The notes beneath the pieces are model-generated. The model was not told the DNA's origin. It saw only the letters and a program-made list of their open reading frames with translations, and did no database searches. The translations under genes and the position numbers were made by a program. Below are positions 25,099-35,457 of a DNA stretch of 64,000 bases, piece after piece; position 1 is the first letter of the stretch, and every line of letters starts with the position of its first letter. This DNA comes from an uncultured Ruminococcus sp. (GTDB lineage Bacteria; Bacillota; Clostridia; Oscillospirales; Ruminococcaceae), in the NCBI GenBank assembly GCA_946413815.1, contig CAMKMD010000013.1, positions 1 to 64,000 on the forward strand, given 5' to 3'.

Positions 25099-26763
25099 AT
25101 GAGCATATCAAAACGGCTGCTTGCTGCAGTCATGTCGTTCACAACCGCTTGTTCTGCCATGGTCGCTGCAGCAGTACCCACTGCATCGGCTGCCGATTAC
25201 CCCACCGCTGAATTATATCATACCACAACTTCACAGGAAAGTAAAGAGGATCCTGAGGAGATGCCGTTCAGGGTATTCGAGATCTATGATGCTTTTTACG
25301 GTACGACTGCTACAACAACTACAACAACTGTGACGACCACAACGACCACCACGACGACCAGAGCTGCCACCAAACCTGCGACGACTGCCGCTGCAACTAC
25401 AAAGCAGCCTGTTTCAGCCACAACAATGGCTGTCAGCACCACTGCGGCATCTGATGTTCCGTCAAAGGTGCTTTCATGGGGCGTTGATGTTTCAAGATAT
25501 CAGAACGTAATCGACTGGGAAAAGGTAAAGGCTGCCGGAATCGATTTTGCTATTATGCAGGCAGGATACGGCCGGTACCTCAATCAGGAAGACTATACAT
25601 TTGATATCAATATGCAGAATGCTCAGGCAGCAGGTATTGAGTGCGGTGCATATTGGTACAGTTACGCAATGTCACCGGAGGAAGCGCTGCTTGAAGCTCA
25701 GGTGTGCTGCGAGATCATCAAGGATTATAATTTCACCTTCCCGATCTACTTTGATATTGAAGAGCCTGCACAGGGTTTACTTTCAGTTGCTGAGATCTCG
25801 GCCATAGTAGATACATTCTGTGGATATCTTGAAGAAAAGGGCTATTTTGTCGGCGTTTACAGTTACGCCACCTTCCTTGAATCAAAGATCTACCGCAATG
25901 TACTTGAAAAGTACGATGTCTGGGTAGCACAGTATGGTACAGAGGCTCCGATTGCCTATACCGGGGATTATGGAATATGGCAGTATACACCTTACGGATA
26001 TATCGACGGAATCCCCACACAGGTCGATCTTAACAATGCTTACCGCAATTATCCCTATATCACCGCACCGGATACATATTCCGGATTTGGCAGGGATGAT
26101 ACAGGAGCACTTCTCCCCGCAGTAACAAAACCCGCACAGCCTGAGTATCCCAAGAAGGGATTTGATGTATCTGCTGTACAGGGTGATGTTGATTGGGAGA
26201 CTGTCAAGGCCGATGATATCGATTTTACAATTATATGTGCCGGAAGCGGAACAAAGGCTGATGCTAAGTTTGCTGCAAATTATGAAAAGGCCTCAGCTGC
26301 CGGTATTGAAAAGGGTGCATACTGGAAGGTGAAATCAACAACCGTTGAAGGTATCACCAAGGAAGCTGAAGCTTTCAAGAAGACTATAAGCGGTCTTAAA
26401 TTCGAATACCCTATTTACCTTGATCTTTCCGATAATACGATAGTAAATTCGGGACTCAGCAAGGAGGAGATGGAAGAGCTTATCGAAGCCTTCTGCGTAA
26501 ACTTTGAAGGCAAAGGATACTACATAGGCGTTTGTGGCTTTGAGAGTTTCCTGAACCAGAATATCGATGCAGCTCTCTACGAAAAGTATGATGTCTGGAT
26601 AGCAAGTCACGGCGTCGGAAAGCCTGATTTCAGCAGCAAGTACGGTGTCTGGCAGTACAGCGGTGCCGGCAGTGTTTCCGGAGTAAACGGTGCTGTTTGT
26701 CTCGACTATTGCTATAGAGACTATGCTTCTGTAATGAAAGCATATCATCTGAACGGATTCTGA
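25099..26763 (+). CDS. Secreted GH25 lysozyme-like protein with duplicated domain
   Basis: 554 residues from the ATG at 25099 (AAAGGAG 11 bases upstream). Signal peptide to about residue 30, a Thr-rich low-complexity linker (about 68-115), then two GH25 muramidase domains (about 126-325 and 353-554). Domain 1 keeps GVDVSRYQ and the catalytic pair D219 and E221 in YFDIEEP. Domain 2 keeps GFDVSAVQG and the overall fold but reads D442-L-S444, so the catalytic Glu is lost and it may only bind. The protein should cleave peptidoglycan outside the cell. No dockerin or sortase signal. Own promoter and terminator. Confidence 0.9.
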   Translation: MSISKRLLAAVMSFTTACSAMVAAAVPTASAADYPTAELYHTTTSQESKEDPEEMPFRVFEIYDAFYGTTATTTTTTVTTTTTTTTTRAATKPATTAAATTKQPVSATTMAVSTTAASDVPSKVLSWGVDVSRYQNVIDWEKVKAAGIDFAIMQAGYGRYLNQEDYTFDINMQNAQAAGIECGAYWYSYAMSPEEALLEAQVCCEIIKDYNFTFPIYFDIEEPAQGLLSVAEISAIVDTFCGYLEEKGYFVGVYSYATFLESKIYRNVLEKYDVWVAQYGTEAPIAYTGDYGIWQYTPYGYIDGIPTQVDLNNAYRNYPYITAPDTYSGFGRDDTGALLPAVTKPAQPEYPKKGFDVSAVQGDVDWETVKADDIDFTIICAGSGTKADAKFAANYEKASAAGIEKGAYWKVKSTTVEGITKEAEAFKKTISGLKFEYPIYLDLSDNTIVNSGLSKEEMEELIEAFCVNFEGKGYYIGVCGFESFLNQNIDAALYEKYDVWIASHGVGKPDFSSKYGVWQYSGAGSVSGVNGAVCLDYCYRDYASVMKAYHLNGF

Positions 26764-26776
26764 TCTGTAAATAACC

Positions 26777-26810
26777 AATACGCATACCTTCACCGGTATG
26801 CGTATTTTTT
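26777..26810 (+). terminator. Intrinsic terminator after the GH25 gene
   Basis: A 12-bp perfect stem (AATACGCATACC with GGTATGCGTATT) followed by T6. The T-run directly touches the AGGAGG of addB. Confidence 0.9.
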
Positions 26811-26822
26811 AGGAGGAGAAAA

Positions 26823-29800
26823 ATGGTTGAATTCATAACAGGAACATCCGGCACAGGAAAAACCTCGCTAATGTTTGAGCGTATCAAGGAGTCTGCTGCA
26901 GGATCTGAAAAGAATTGTATCATCGTACCTGAGCAGTATTCTTATGAATTCGATAAGACACTGTATCATTACCTCGGTGCATCTGAGTTCAACGAGCTTT
27001 TCTCCCTCAGCTTCACAAGCCTTGCAAGACAACTGTTTCAGCTTTACGGCGAACCGGACCGCAAGGGTGAATATGCTGATGATATGGCTAAGATGATATT
27101 GATATACCAGGCTGTATCCGAGGTGCAGAAACAGCCGGGACGGCTCAGTTATTTCTGCAGGCAGAGCAGCAAACCCGGATTTGCCGAAGAAGTACTGAAA
27201 CTGATAAGCGATCTTAAAAGAGCGGGCATTACTCCTCAGCAGCTTGAAAGCCGCGGTTCTTTTCTTGAAAGTCAGCTCATGGACAAGACAAATGATATCG
27301 CGGCAATATACTATGAATACGAGAGGCTCATGGAGGAATATGGCTTTAAGGATAACCTTGAGAATATAAGAGAAGCTGCAAAAATAGCTGTCGTTCACCA
27401 GTATTTCAGAGGCTATAACGTCTTTATTGACGAATTTGAGAGCTTTACAGGTGATCAGCTGGAATTTCTGAAAGTCATTCTCTCCTCCGGAGCAGATCTT
27501 TGTATGACTTTACGCACAGATAATGTGTTTGCTGAGAAATACAGTCTCTTTGAAACAGTTAATAATACTTTCAGACGCCTGACAGAGCTCTGCCGTGAAC
27601 TCGGACAGGAATGGAAGGTTACGGAATGCCGGGAGTGCTACAGGTTTAATTCGCCGGACCTTGCTTATCTCAGTACCTATATAACAAAGCATAGGAAATA
27701 TGAACCTGATAAAGCCCCCGATCCTTCGGCAGTGCGTATATTTGAAGCGCGTGATATGTACAGCGAGACAGAGTATGTATGTGCTTCAATCAAGAGAATG
27801 ATCCATGCGGACAAGACTCTGCGGTATAAGGATATAGCTGTGATTTCCAATACCATCGAACAATACAGCGATGTTTTGACTTCTTCATTTGAAACGTATG
27901 ATATTCCTTGTTTTATGAGTCTTGAAAGAACTGTCAGCCATACTCCTCTTATGGTATATTTCACAACCCTCCTTGAGCTTGCAGGAGCACGCAGGATACG
28001 CACAGAACTTATTCTGCGCATTATCAAATGCGGAATATCGGGTGTATCTTCCACTGATGCCGCATTGCTTGAGAATTACTGTTATCGCTGGGGGATTGAC
28101 GGTGATCTGTGGCTCTCTCCCTTTTCCGGCGAAGATGAACATCTTGAATTGATTGAGGGGCTTCGGCTTGCCATAATCGGGCCTCTCAACAAACTCAGGA
28201 AAAAGCTGAGAAAGGCCAGATCTGCGCAGGATATCTGCCGTTATCTTTATGATCATCTGACTTCTTCGGGTATTGACAGCAATCTTTCAGACCTTATGGA
28301 GCGGCTCATAGATGATGACCGTGACAATGAGGCTTCCGAGCTTAAAAGGCTGTGGTCCTGCCTTATGGAGATACTTGACAGCACAGCCTCAACACTTGGC
28401 GAAAATGAAACGAATTTCGGGGAGCTTTCAGCAATAATGCGTTCAATGATAGGGAGACTCACATATTCTCTCCCGCCTCAGACGCTTGATGCTGTAACAG
28501 TTGCCTCTGCACGCACTGCAAGACTGAATTCGCCGCGGGTTGTATTTGTTATGGGCACAGTTGAAGGCAGTTTTCCGAATCAGGTAAGCCTCCACGGGCT
28601 TTTCTCCGAGGCGGATAAACAGCATCTGCTGCAGAAGCGTATCGAGATATCACGTCCGCTCTCCGATCTCATAGCATCAGAAAGACTTATAGTATACAAG
28701 GCTCTGACTTCAGCTTCGGATATGCTTGTTCTGACGTACCCCCTTTCCGATCTTTCTGGTCAGGCGAAGTATCCTGCTCAGTCTGTAGGTCAGATAAAGG
28801 ATATGTTCGGCAGCAGACTGCAAACTATAACAGAAGGCTCAGTCACGCCTGATTATTATGCAGTTACTCTTCGCTCAGCCTTCTATCATTATATGCAGGA
28901 CAGAAAGAGTGCAACAAAGGAGATAGCATCCATAAAGCGTGTGCTCTCATCGGAACCTGAGTATGACAGGCGTATCAGCTTGGTTCTGAGTCGTTCGGGT
29001 CACTCAAATAATTATCGTGTAGACAGCAGTCTTATGCAGAAACTTAAAAGCTTTGAACCGCTCAGACTGTCTTCTACAGCGCTTGAAAACTACAGCAAGT
29101 GCCATTTCATGTACTTCTGCAATGATTTCCTGAAGCTGAAAGCACCTGAAAAGGTAGACCTTGATCTGAAGGTAGCCGGCGATATCGGTCATGAATGCTT
29201 CCGTTCCGTCCTCAGCAGACGCACAAAGGAATATTTTATCAGCCTATCTTATGATCAGCTTTCTTCTGAGGTACATGACGCCTCTGAGCGATACTGCAAT
29301 GAAAAGCTTTCCGGCGATTTCGGAAAGAATGACAGGTTCAATCTTATTCGTTCAAAGGTCGAGGAACAGATGTCTGCCGTTCTGCTGCATACTCAGCAGG
29401 AGCTGATGTCAACGAGCTTTGTGCCGGCTGAATATGAGATGCGTATAAAGGGCGATCAGGCTGTCAGGCTTTCATATGCTGCCGGAAAAGAACTGATGTT
29501 TGAAGGAATAGTCGACAGAGCGGATGTTTGCAGCAATGGTGCGGAAAAGTATGTACGTATTATTGACTATAAGAGCAGCGGAAAAACTATAGATGAGAAT
29601 ACGCTTGCCTCCGGTCTTAATATGCAGATGCTTTTATATCTCTTTGCAGTTTCTGATAAGAACGGAAAGTATTCCGGATGTATTCCCTCAGGAGTTCTGT
29701 ATTCTCCCATCTTTGGCTCGGAACCTAAGCCGGAGGATTCAAGAGAAGATGCAGTGAACAGATCCGGTTCTCAGGAGGAGCTAAGGGCAACAGGTCTTGT

Positions 29801-30152
29801 CCTCGGTGATCCGATGGTTCTTGAAGCAATGGAAAGCGGTGTTTCAGGTCGTTTTGTGCCTGCTAAGTATAAGGCTGACGGTTCTCTTACACAGTCATCC
29901 AGCTGTATCTCTCATGCTTCAATGAATGCTCTCAAAGAGTTTACATACAGAACGCTTACTGATATGGCAGGTTCACTTCTTGAAGGACATGCGGAAGCCA
30001 TACCTCTTAGTAATGAGGCGCCGTGCAAGTATTGCAGATTCGGCAATATATGTGGGAATTCCGATGCATCCGTAAGCAGGCCTCCGGATGAAGAGCGACT
30101 TGAAGAGGCTAAAAAGATATTGTCTGAGAAGACAGACATCAGGGAGGTGTAG
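26823..30152 (+). CDS. addB: AddB subunit of the AddAB helicase-nuclease
   Basis: Part of the AddAB complex that resects double-strand breaks for recombination. 1109 residues. GTSGTGKTSL at the N-terminus is the ATP-binding loop characteristic of AddB. The C-terminal nuclease domain has RIIDYKSSGK (catalytic Asp and Lys). An iron-sulfur cluster is implied by an early Cys in KCHFMYFC and the final CKYCRFGNIC, the CxxCxxxxxC spacing of AddB. AGGAGG precedes the ATG. addA follows after 5 bases. No promoter is visible in the short gap after the GH25 terminator, so transcription must start inside the upstream gene or by read-through. Confidence 0.95.
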   Translation: MVEFITGTSGTGKTSLMFERIKESAAGSEKNCIIVPEQYSYEFDKTLYHYLGASEFNELFSLSFTSLARQLFQLYGEPDRKGEYADDMAKMILIYQAVSEVQKQPGRLSYFCRQSSKPGFAEEVLKLISDLKRAGITPQQLESRGSFLESQLMDKTNDIAAIYYEYERLMEEYGFKDNLENIREAAKIAVVHQYFRGYNVFIDEFESFTGDQLEFLKVILSSGADLCMTLRTDNVFAEKYSLFETVNNTFRRLTELCRELGQEWKVTECRECYRFNSPDLAYLSTYITKHRKYEPDKAPDPSAVRIFEARDMYSETEYVCASIKRMIHADKTLRYKDIAVISNTIEQYSDVLTSSFETYDIPCFMSLERTVSHTPLMVYFTTLLELAGARRIRTELILRIIKCGISGVSSTDAALLENYCYRWGIDGDLWLSPFSGEDEHLELIEGLRLAIIGPLNKLRKKLRKARSAQDICRYLYDHLTSSGIDSNLSDLMERLIDDDRDNEASELKRLWSCLMEILDSTASTLGENETNFGELSAIMRSMIGRLTYSLPPQTLDAVTVASARTARLNSPRVVFVMGTVEGSFPNQVSLHGLFSEADKQHLLQKRIEISRPLSDLIASERLIVYKALTSASDMLVLTYPLSDLSGQAKYPAQSVGQIKDMFGSRLQTITEGSVTPDYYAVTLRSAFYHYMQDRKSATKEIASIKRVLSSEPEYDRRISLVLSRSGHSNNYRVDSSLMQKLKSFEPLRLSSTALENYSKCHFMYFCNDFLKLKAPEKVDLDLKVAGDIGHECFRSVLSRRTKEYFISLSYDQLSSEVHDASERYCNEKLSGDFGKNDRFNLIRSKVEEQMSAVLLHTQQELMSTSFVPAEYEMRIKGDQAVRLSYAAGKELMFEGIVDRADVCSNGAEKYVRIIDYKSSGKTIDENTLASGLNMQMLLYLFAVSDKNGKYSGCIPSGVLYSPIFGSEPKPEDSREDAVNRSGSQEELRATGLVLGDPMVLEAMESGVSGRFVPAKYKADGSLTQSSSCISHASMNALKEFTYRTLTDMAGSLLEGHAEAIPLSNEAPCKYCRFGNICGNSDASVSRPPDEERLEEAKKILSEKTDIREV

Positions 30153-30157
30153 TATCT

Positions 30158-33100
30158 ATGGGATGGACAGAACAGCAGCAGTCAGCTATCGATGCGAGAG
30201 ATTCGTCTATAATCGTATCTGCGGCAGCAGGAAGCGGAAAGACAGCTGTGCTTACAGAACGTCTGACACGACTCCTTGCAGATCCTGAATCGGGAGTACC
30301 AGCAGATCGGATCGTAGTTGTAACATTTACGAATGATGCCGCAGCCGAGCTGAAGAAACGGCTCGATATGAAGCTTCGCAGCCTGATAAACGAGGATTCT
30401 TCGGATATGCACCTTCTTAAACAGCATATGCTTCTGCAAAACGCCAGGATATCTACTATCAACTCCTTTTGTTTTGAGCTTCTCAGGGATAATATCTCCG
30501 ATCAGGGTATAACCTCAGGTTTCGGAGTGCTCGATGAAGCAGATGAGGCGGTACTGAAAGAAAGGGCGATGGAAGATCTTATCAACGAGTACAGCAGGGA
30601 TGATTTTGATAAGATATCACTGCTCTTTGACCGTTTCTGCTTCCGTGACGAGAGGAGACTTGCTGAAGTCATCAGGCTTGCCGACAGATTCCTGAGTTCA
30701 GTTTCCATGCGTGACAGATGGCTTGATACAGCAGTAAACGAGTACAGAAAGGCTTTCGAAGATACAGTCTACTGCAAGGCTATGAACAGAAGCATTCTGA
30801 AGAAACTGCGTCACGCATCTGAGCTTATGAACGGAAATGTCGCGCTGGTCGAAGAGATATTCGATGATATAGCCGGTGTAAAGGCTGCAGCAGCAACGTT
30901 GCAGCAGGCACGCGACAATGCCGAAGTGATGGAGGATATCCTTGTATATTTCGAGAAAAACAGCTGCTTTGAGGATTCAGCGGCTGATAAGCTCGGCAGC
31001 TTCGGCAGACGAGTTACAGTCGGTAAGAATGTAGTATGTGACCGTTCTCTCCTTGATATTTATGCAGAAAGGCGTAAGACAGCGATCGAAGAGGCAAAGG
31101 CCGCATTCTCCCTGTCATCGTCTGCGATCAGTGATCATGAGGAAACCGGAGAGGTGATGGAACACCTTGCCGGAATGATACGCCGTTATCAGGAGCTTGT
31201 TTGGGAACGAAAGGTAGAAAAGAATGCTATAAGCTTTGATGACGGAGAACGACTTGTCCTTGAGCTTCTTGCAGATGTAAACGAGGATGGCAGGATAGTA
31301 CAATCAGGGGCAGCCAGAGCAGCAGCTGATTTCTACAGTATGATCATGATAGATGAGTATCAGGATTCCAATAATAAGCAGGACCTGATATTTAAACTGC
31401 TTTCAAAGGGTTACAGAAACGATGAGAACGGTGAGCCGCTCTACGGAACGAATGTATTCCTTGTAGGCGATGTAAAGCAGTCTATTTATGGATTCCGTCT
31501 TGCAAATCCAAGGAATTTCATATCTACTCTTAATAGGTCTGTACCGTATACACCGGACAGCGTATCTCCGAACAGGTATATTTTGCTTAATAAGAATTTC
31601 CGAAGCTCTCCCGAGGTAATTAATTCAGTTAATTACTTTTTCTCACAGCTTATGACCTGCAGATGCGGAGGAGTTGAGTATACAGCGGATGAATGCCTGT
31701 ATTACGGTGCTGCTCAGTATGGCGGCGAGAATATTTCGCGGCGTACTTGTATCTCATTCATTACTGAAACAGAGGAAGATATGACAGTCAGCGGAAATGT
31801 GGAGGCTGCCTGCACTGCGGACAGGATAGCTGCAATGATACGCAGCGGTGCAGAAGTTACAGAAGGGGAGGGCGGCAGCAGACCATGCCGTCCGTCGGAT
31901 TTCTGTATACTTGTCCGCGGAAACGAGCCAACCAGGCTTTATGCACAGGAGCTCGAGGCAAGAGGCGTGCCGGCGAAGGGAAGCGAAGAGAAGGGATATC
32001 TGACGTCAAGAGAGATTTCCGTACTCCTTGATCTTCTCAGAGTGATAAGCAACCCTCTGCTTGATATACCGCTTGCTGCGGTCCTTACCTCTCCCATGTT
32101 TGCATTTACTATCGGTGAACTGGCCTATATCCGTTCTTTTGATACAGGAGTTCCTTTATTTACTGTTCTCAGAACTGTAGCAGAGGATGGCTACGACGAC
32201 TTCGGTGATATGTTCCTGGAAGAACGTATCCGTGATTTTATTGCTGCTGTCGAAGGCTTCCGCCTGAAATCTGTTACTATGACTATCGGCGGTCTTATTT
32301 CAGCTATCTATGATACTACAGACTTTGTGTCCGTAATGCAGCTTTACAGCGATGGCGAGAAAAAAAGAGCGAACCTGAGGGCGCTTGTTGAATACGCTCG
32401 TAACTATGAAGCTTCTACAGCATATGAGGGCTTCGGCGGTCTGAGCGGATTTATCAGGCATATCGACAAGGTACTTGAGACCGGAAGCGGAACCTCAGGC
32501 AAAACTGCCGCTCCTTCGGGAGACTATGTTACAGTGCAGACACTTCACGGTTCAAAAGGTCTCGAATATCCGTTCGTATTTATAGCCGAAACATCCAGGG
32601 CATTTCGTTTTGACAGCTATCCTGCGATGTTTTCTGACGACGGAAGAGCCGGATTCATTCTCAGTGATAAAGCTCTCATGAAGCGATACAGCACATTCCA
32701 GCGTGAGATGCTTTGTTCAGAGAAACGTGCAGAGGCAAGAAGCGAAGAGCTCAGACTTCTGTATGTGGGACTGACAAGAGCGAAGCAGCAGCTCTTCATT
32801 AATCTGAAATGGCGTGAAGCTGACAAGAAGCGTCTCAGAGCCCTGATAGAAAGGTGTGTTGTTGACAAAGGCGAAATCACCGGAATTACTGAGAGCGCCG
32901 GCAGTTATTCTGACTGGATATGGGCATCTCTGATACGGCATGACTGCTTTCCCGGGATATGTGATATGCTTGAAGCTGACATAGGGGCTTTCGGACTTCC
33001 TGATGCTGTGTACAGCGATGAGCTGTTTACATTCGAGATATGCACAACTACCGGTGAGCAGGCAATAATGGAAGCTGCTGCCGATACAGCTGCACAGCCT

Positions 33101-33784
33101 GATGAAGACTTGTGCCGTGAGCTTAGTGAACTGATTAATGATACCTATGATATGGAACTTTCATCACTTCCGGCCAAGCTCAGCGTGACGCAGCTTACTA
33201 AGAAGGCTGATGACGAGCAGCGGCTTGATTGCACTCTTGCAAGGCCGGCATTTATTAGCGAGATCACCGAGCTGACCCCGACGGAAAGAGGAACAGCAGT
33301 ACATACGTTCTTTCAGTACTGTGATTTTGAAAAGGCACATACCGATCTGTCCGGCGAGATAGAACGTATGATAGAAAGGGGATATCTTACCCGTCAGCAG
33401 TCCACAGTTGTTACGCCGGATATCGTGGAAGGTTTCTTTGAGAGTGAGCTTTACCGCAGAATGGCTGCGGCTGAAAAGGTTTACCGTGAAAAGAAGATCA
33501 TGACATCTGCTTCGGAGCTCGATCTTGATATACCCGGAGCTGAGCGCTTCAAGGGCACTGATGCTATGGTCAATGGTATTATCGACCTACTCTTTGAAGA
33601 ACCCGACGGTATAGTGATCGCAGATTACAAGACTGATGTGGGTGTATCTGCATCAGTTCTCAGACAGCGATACAAAACTCAGATGACACTATACAGATCG
33701 GCTATAGAGTTAACAATGAGAAAAAAGGTAAAGGAGCTTCTTATCTATTCTTTCTCACTTGGCCGGACGATAGTAGTCGAATAA
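30158..33784 (+). CDS. addA: AddA subunit of the AddAB helicase-nuclease
   Basis: 1208 residues, UvrD-like helicase with a C-terminal nuclease. SAAAGSGKTAVL is Walker A, MIMIDEYQDSNNKQ is Walker B, VGDVKQSIYGFR and LHGSKGLEYPFVFI are further superfamily 1 motifs, and RLLYVGLTRAKQQL-like residues form motif VI. The C-terminal IADYKTD is the RecB-type nuclease site. It unwinds DNA ends 3' to 5' and cuts one strand; AddB recognises the Chi-like site. Only 5 bases separate it from addB. A 13-bp hairpin terminator follows. Confidence 0.96.
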   Translation: MGWTEQQQSAIDARDSSIIVSAAAGSGKTAVLTERLTRLLADPESGVPADRIVVVTFTNDAAAELKKRLDMKLRSLINEDSSDMHLLKQHMLLQNARISTINSFCFELLRDNISDQGITSGFGVLDEADEAVLKERAMEDLINEYSRDDFDKISLLFDRFCFRDERRLAEVIRLADRFLSSVSMRDRWLDTAVNEYRKAFEDTVYCKAMNRSILKKLRHASELMNGNVALVEEIFDDIAGVKAAAATLQQARDNAEVMEDILVYFEKNSCFEDSAADKLGSFGRRVTVGKNVVCDRSLLDIYAERRKTAIEEAKAAFSLSSSAISDHEETGEVMEHLAGMIRRYQELVWERKVEKNAISFDDGERLVLELLADVNEDGRIVQSGAARAAADFYSMIMIDEYQDSNNKQDLIFKLLSKGYRNDENGEPLYGTNVFLVGDVKQSIYGFRLANPRNFISTLNRSVPYTPDSVSPNRYILLNKNFRSSPEVINSVNYFFSQLMTCRCGGVEYTADECLYYGAAQYGGENISRRTCISFITETEEDMTVSGNVEAACTADRIAAMIRSGAEVTEGEGGSRPCRPSDFCILVRGNEPTRLYAQELEARGVPAKGSEEKGYLTSREISVLLDLLRVISNPLLDIPLAAVLTSPMFAFTIGELAYIRSFDTGVPLFTVLRTVAEDGYDDFGDMFLEERIRDFIAAVEGFRLKSVTMTIGGLISAIYDTTDFVSVMQLYSDGEKKRANLRALVEYARNYEASTAYEGFGGLSGFIRHIDKVLETGSGTSGKTAAPSGDYVTVQTLHGSKGLEYPFVFIAETSRAFRFDSYPAMFSDDGRAGFILSDKALMKRYSTFQREMLCSEKRAEARSEELRLLYVGLTRAKQQLFINLKWREADKKRLRALIERCVVDKGEITGITESAGSYSDWIWASLIRHDCFPGICDMLEADIGAFGLPDAVYSDELFTFEICTTTGEQAIMEAAADTAAQPDEDLCRELSELINDTYDMELSSLPAKLSVTQLTKKADDEQRLDCTLARPAFISEITELTPTERGTAVHTFFQYCDFEKAHTDLSGEIERMIERGYLTRQQSTVVTPDIVEGFFESELYRRMAAAEKVYREKKIMTSASELDLDIPGAERFKGTDAMVNGIIDLLFEEPDGIVIADYKTDVGVSASVLRQRYKTQMTLYRSAIELTMRKKVKELLIYSFSLGRTIVVE

Positions 33785-33788
33785 ACAG

Positions 33789-33823
33789 CAAAAGCCCCGG
33801 ATACGAGTGTTCCGGGGCTTTTG
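33789..33823. terminator. Shared terminator after addA
   Basis: CAAAAGCCCCGGA pairs with TCCGGGGCTTTTG in a 13-bp perfect stem with a 9-base loop; the AAAA/TTTT ends make it usable from both sides. Confidence 0.9.
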
Positions 33824-33870
33824 ATTTGAGGTTATATGAGTTATCCGAGAGATGGTAAGGTTTACGAAAC

Positions 33871-35301
33871 TCAGTTCTCCGCTATATCGTTTTCGAATAT
33901 ACCGAAAGGATCGGGAGCCTGAGTAGCAGGCTGACTGTCTGCTGCATCCTGAAGCACGACCAGGATATCCATGTCTTCCCCGGAGCGTTCGATAGTAAGA
34001 GTAATGGTATCTCCGGCCTTGTACTTGTTCATTATCTTGTCCAGTTCTTTGTTGGTCGTGATAGCTTCGCCTTCAATGCCGATGATAATGTCACCGATCT
34101 TAAGGCCGGCAAGTTCTGCTGCACTGCCTTCTGAAATACTCTGGATGTATACACCCATGGGCAGGTTCAGATATCTTGAGTAAGCTTCAGTGATATTAGT
34201 GCTTGTAATACCGATCTTAGGTCTGCCCATTACATGGTTGTAGTTGATAAGGTCATCTATGATGACTTTGGCATTATTAATAGGTATTGCGAATCCAAGG
34301 CCTTCAACACTTGCCGAGTTTGATAAATAGCTTGATGAGATCTTAGCCGAGTTTATACCGATGACCTGACCGCAGCTGTTGAGCAGGGGACCGCCGGAGT
34401 TTCCGGAATTGATAGCTGCATCAGTCTGGATGAGCGTCATTTCCCTGCCGTTTATGGCTATCTGACGGTTGAGTGCTGAAACGATACCGCTTGTAACCGA
34501 GCCGTAGAGTTCAAATCCGAGAGGGTTTCCGACTGCTATAACAAGCTCGCCGACTCTCAGATCGTCACTGTTGCCGAATTCAGCTGGTTTAAGCCCGGTC
34601 TCGTCGACCTTCAGTACAGCAAGATCAGTTTCAATGTCATAGGCTATGATCTTTGCGGGATGTTCTTCCTCGTTGCTGAAAAGAACTGATACCTCAATTG
34701 CCTCGCCGCACTTGTACTCGCTGTCATCGAAGATAACATGGGCATTGGTGATGATGTAGCCGTTCTCGGTCATAACGATACCGGTTCCTGTGCCTACGGG
34801 GTTCTGAGTTTCGGTCTCTGTTCTTATACCGCCCCATCCCCATGTGTTATAAGTTCTTGTGTATTCAAAGGTGGAGGTGACGCCTACTACAGACGGCATA
34901 ACCTCATCGATAATATCGGGGAGGTACTTGGAGTCCTTACGAGAAGCAATGGAAATAAGGCTTGGCATATCCTCTGCAGGCTTAACCTCAGTAACAGTTT
35001 CCGTAACAGGGGGCGTGGCCTCTGTATTGTCCTTTGTACTTCTGTTTTCTTTTGTTTCGGTGATATCCTGTACAGCCATGGTAGGTGTACTCATAAGATG
35101 GAAGAGCTGATAGCCTGCACCTATGCCTATAAGAAGAGAGAGAAATACGATCGCAGCTTTCAGACCGTTGTGCTTTTTAGGCTTTGGTTCCTCAGTGCTC
35201 GTATCTGCATATCCGGTACTTCCGGAAATGCTGTAGCTGTATTCATCGCGGCGATAGTGATCATCGCGGTCATCATTGTGATCATTATAATAATCTGACA
35301 T
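33871..35301 (-). CDS. HtrA/DegP-type membrane serine protease
   Basis: 476 residues. A cytoplasmic N-terminus rich in Asp, Tyr and His (MSDYYNDHNDDRDDHYRRDE) is followed by one membrane anchor (about 48-68) and a Thr-rich extracellular linker. The trypsin-like domain has the triad H188 (TNAHV), D226 (TDLAVL) and S302 (GNSGGP), and a PDZ domain covers about 360-455. It should degrade or refold damaged exported proteins at the membrane surface. A TATAAT-like -10 box (35358-35363) is visible upstream, with no clear -35. Confidence 0.94.
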   Translation of the reverse strand: MSDYYNDHNDDRDDHYRRDEYSYSISGSTGYADTSTEEPKPKKHNGLKAAIVFLSLLIGIGAGYQLFHLMSTPTMAVQDITETKENRSTKDNTEATPPVTETVTEVKPAEDMPSLISIASRKDSKYLPDIIDEVMPSVVGVTSTFEYTRTYNTWGWGGIRTETETQNPVGTGTGIVMTENGYIITNAHVIFDDSEYKCGEAIEVSVLFSNEEEHPAKIIAYDIETDLAVLKVDETGLKPAEFGNSDDLRVGELVIAVGNPLGFELYGSVTSGIVSALNRQIAINGREMTLIQTDAAINSGNSGGPLLNSCGQVIGINSAKISSSYLSNSASVEGLGFAIPINNAKVIIDDLINYNHVMGRPKIGITSTNITEAYSRYLNLPMGVYIQSISEGSAAELAGLKIGDIIIGIEGEAITTNKELDKIMNKYKAGDTITLTIERSGEDMDILVVLQDAADSQPATQAPDPFGIFENDIAEN

Positions 35302-35429
35302 AGAAATAACCTTCCTTAAAAGTTTATCTACATAGGGTGTTTCTTTGTTCTATAATTATTATACCCGTAAATGTGATAAATAAATGATAGCATACCGAAA
35401 AATCGTCTTTCCGCAGCTTTATGCAAAGA

Positions 35430-35453
35430 AAAACACGCCAATCGGCGTGTTTT
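35430..35453 (-). terminator. Terminator after the thioesterase gene
   Basis: AAAACACGCC and GGCGTGTTTT form a 10-bp stem with a 4-base loop; in the minus direction the stem ends in a T-run. It separates this unit from the htrA gene. Confidence 0.75.
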
Positions 35454-35457
35454 CGTG

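Noticed and set aside
25300-25440. ACA/ACG-rich tandem repeats, possible CRISPR or microsatellite
   Set aside because: They encode the Thr-rich linker of the GH25 protein in frame; there are no spacers of constant length.
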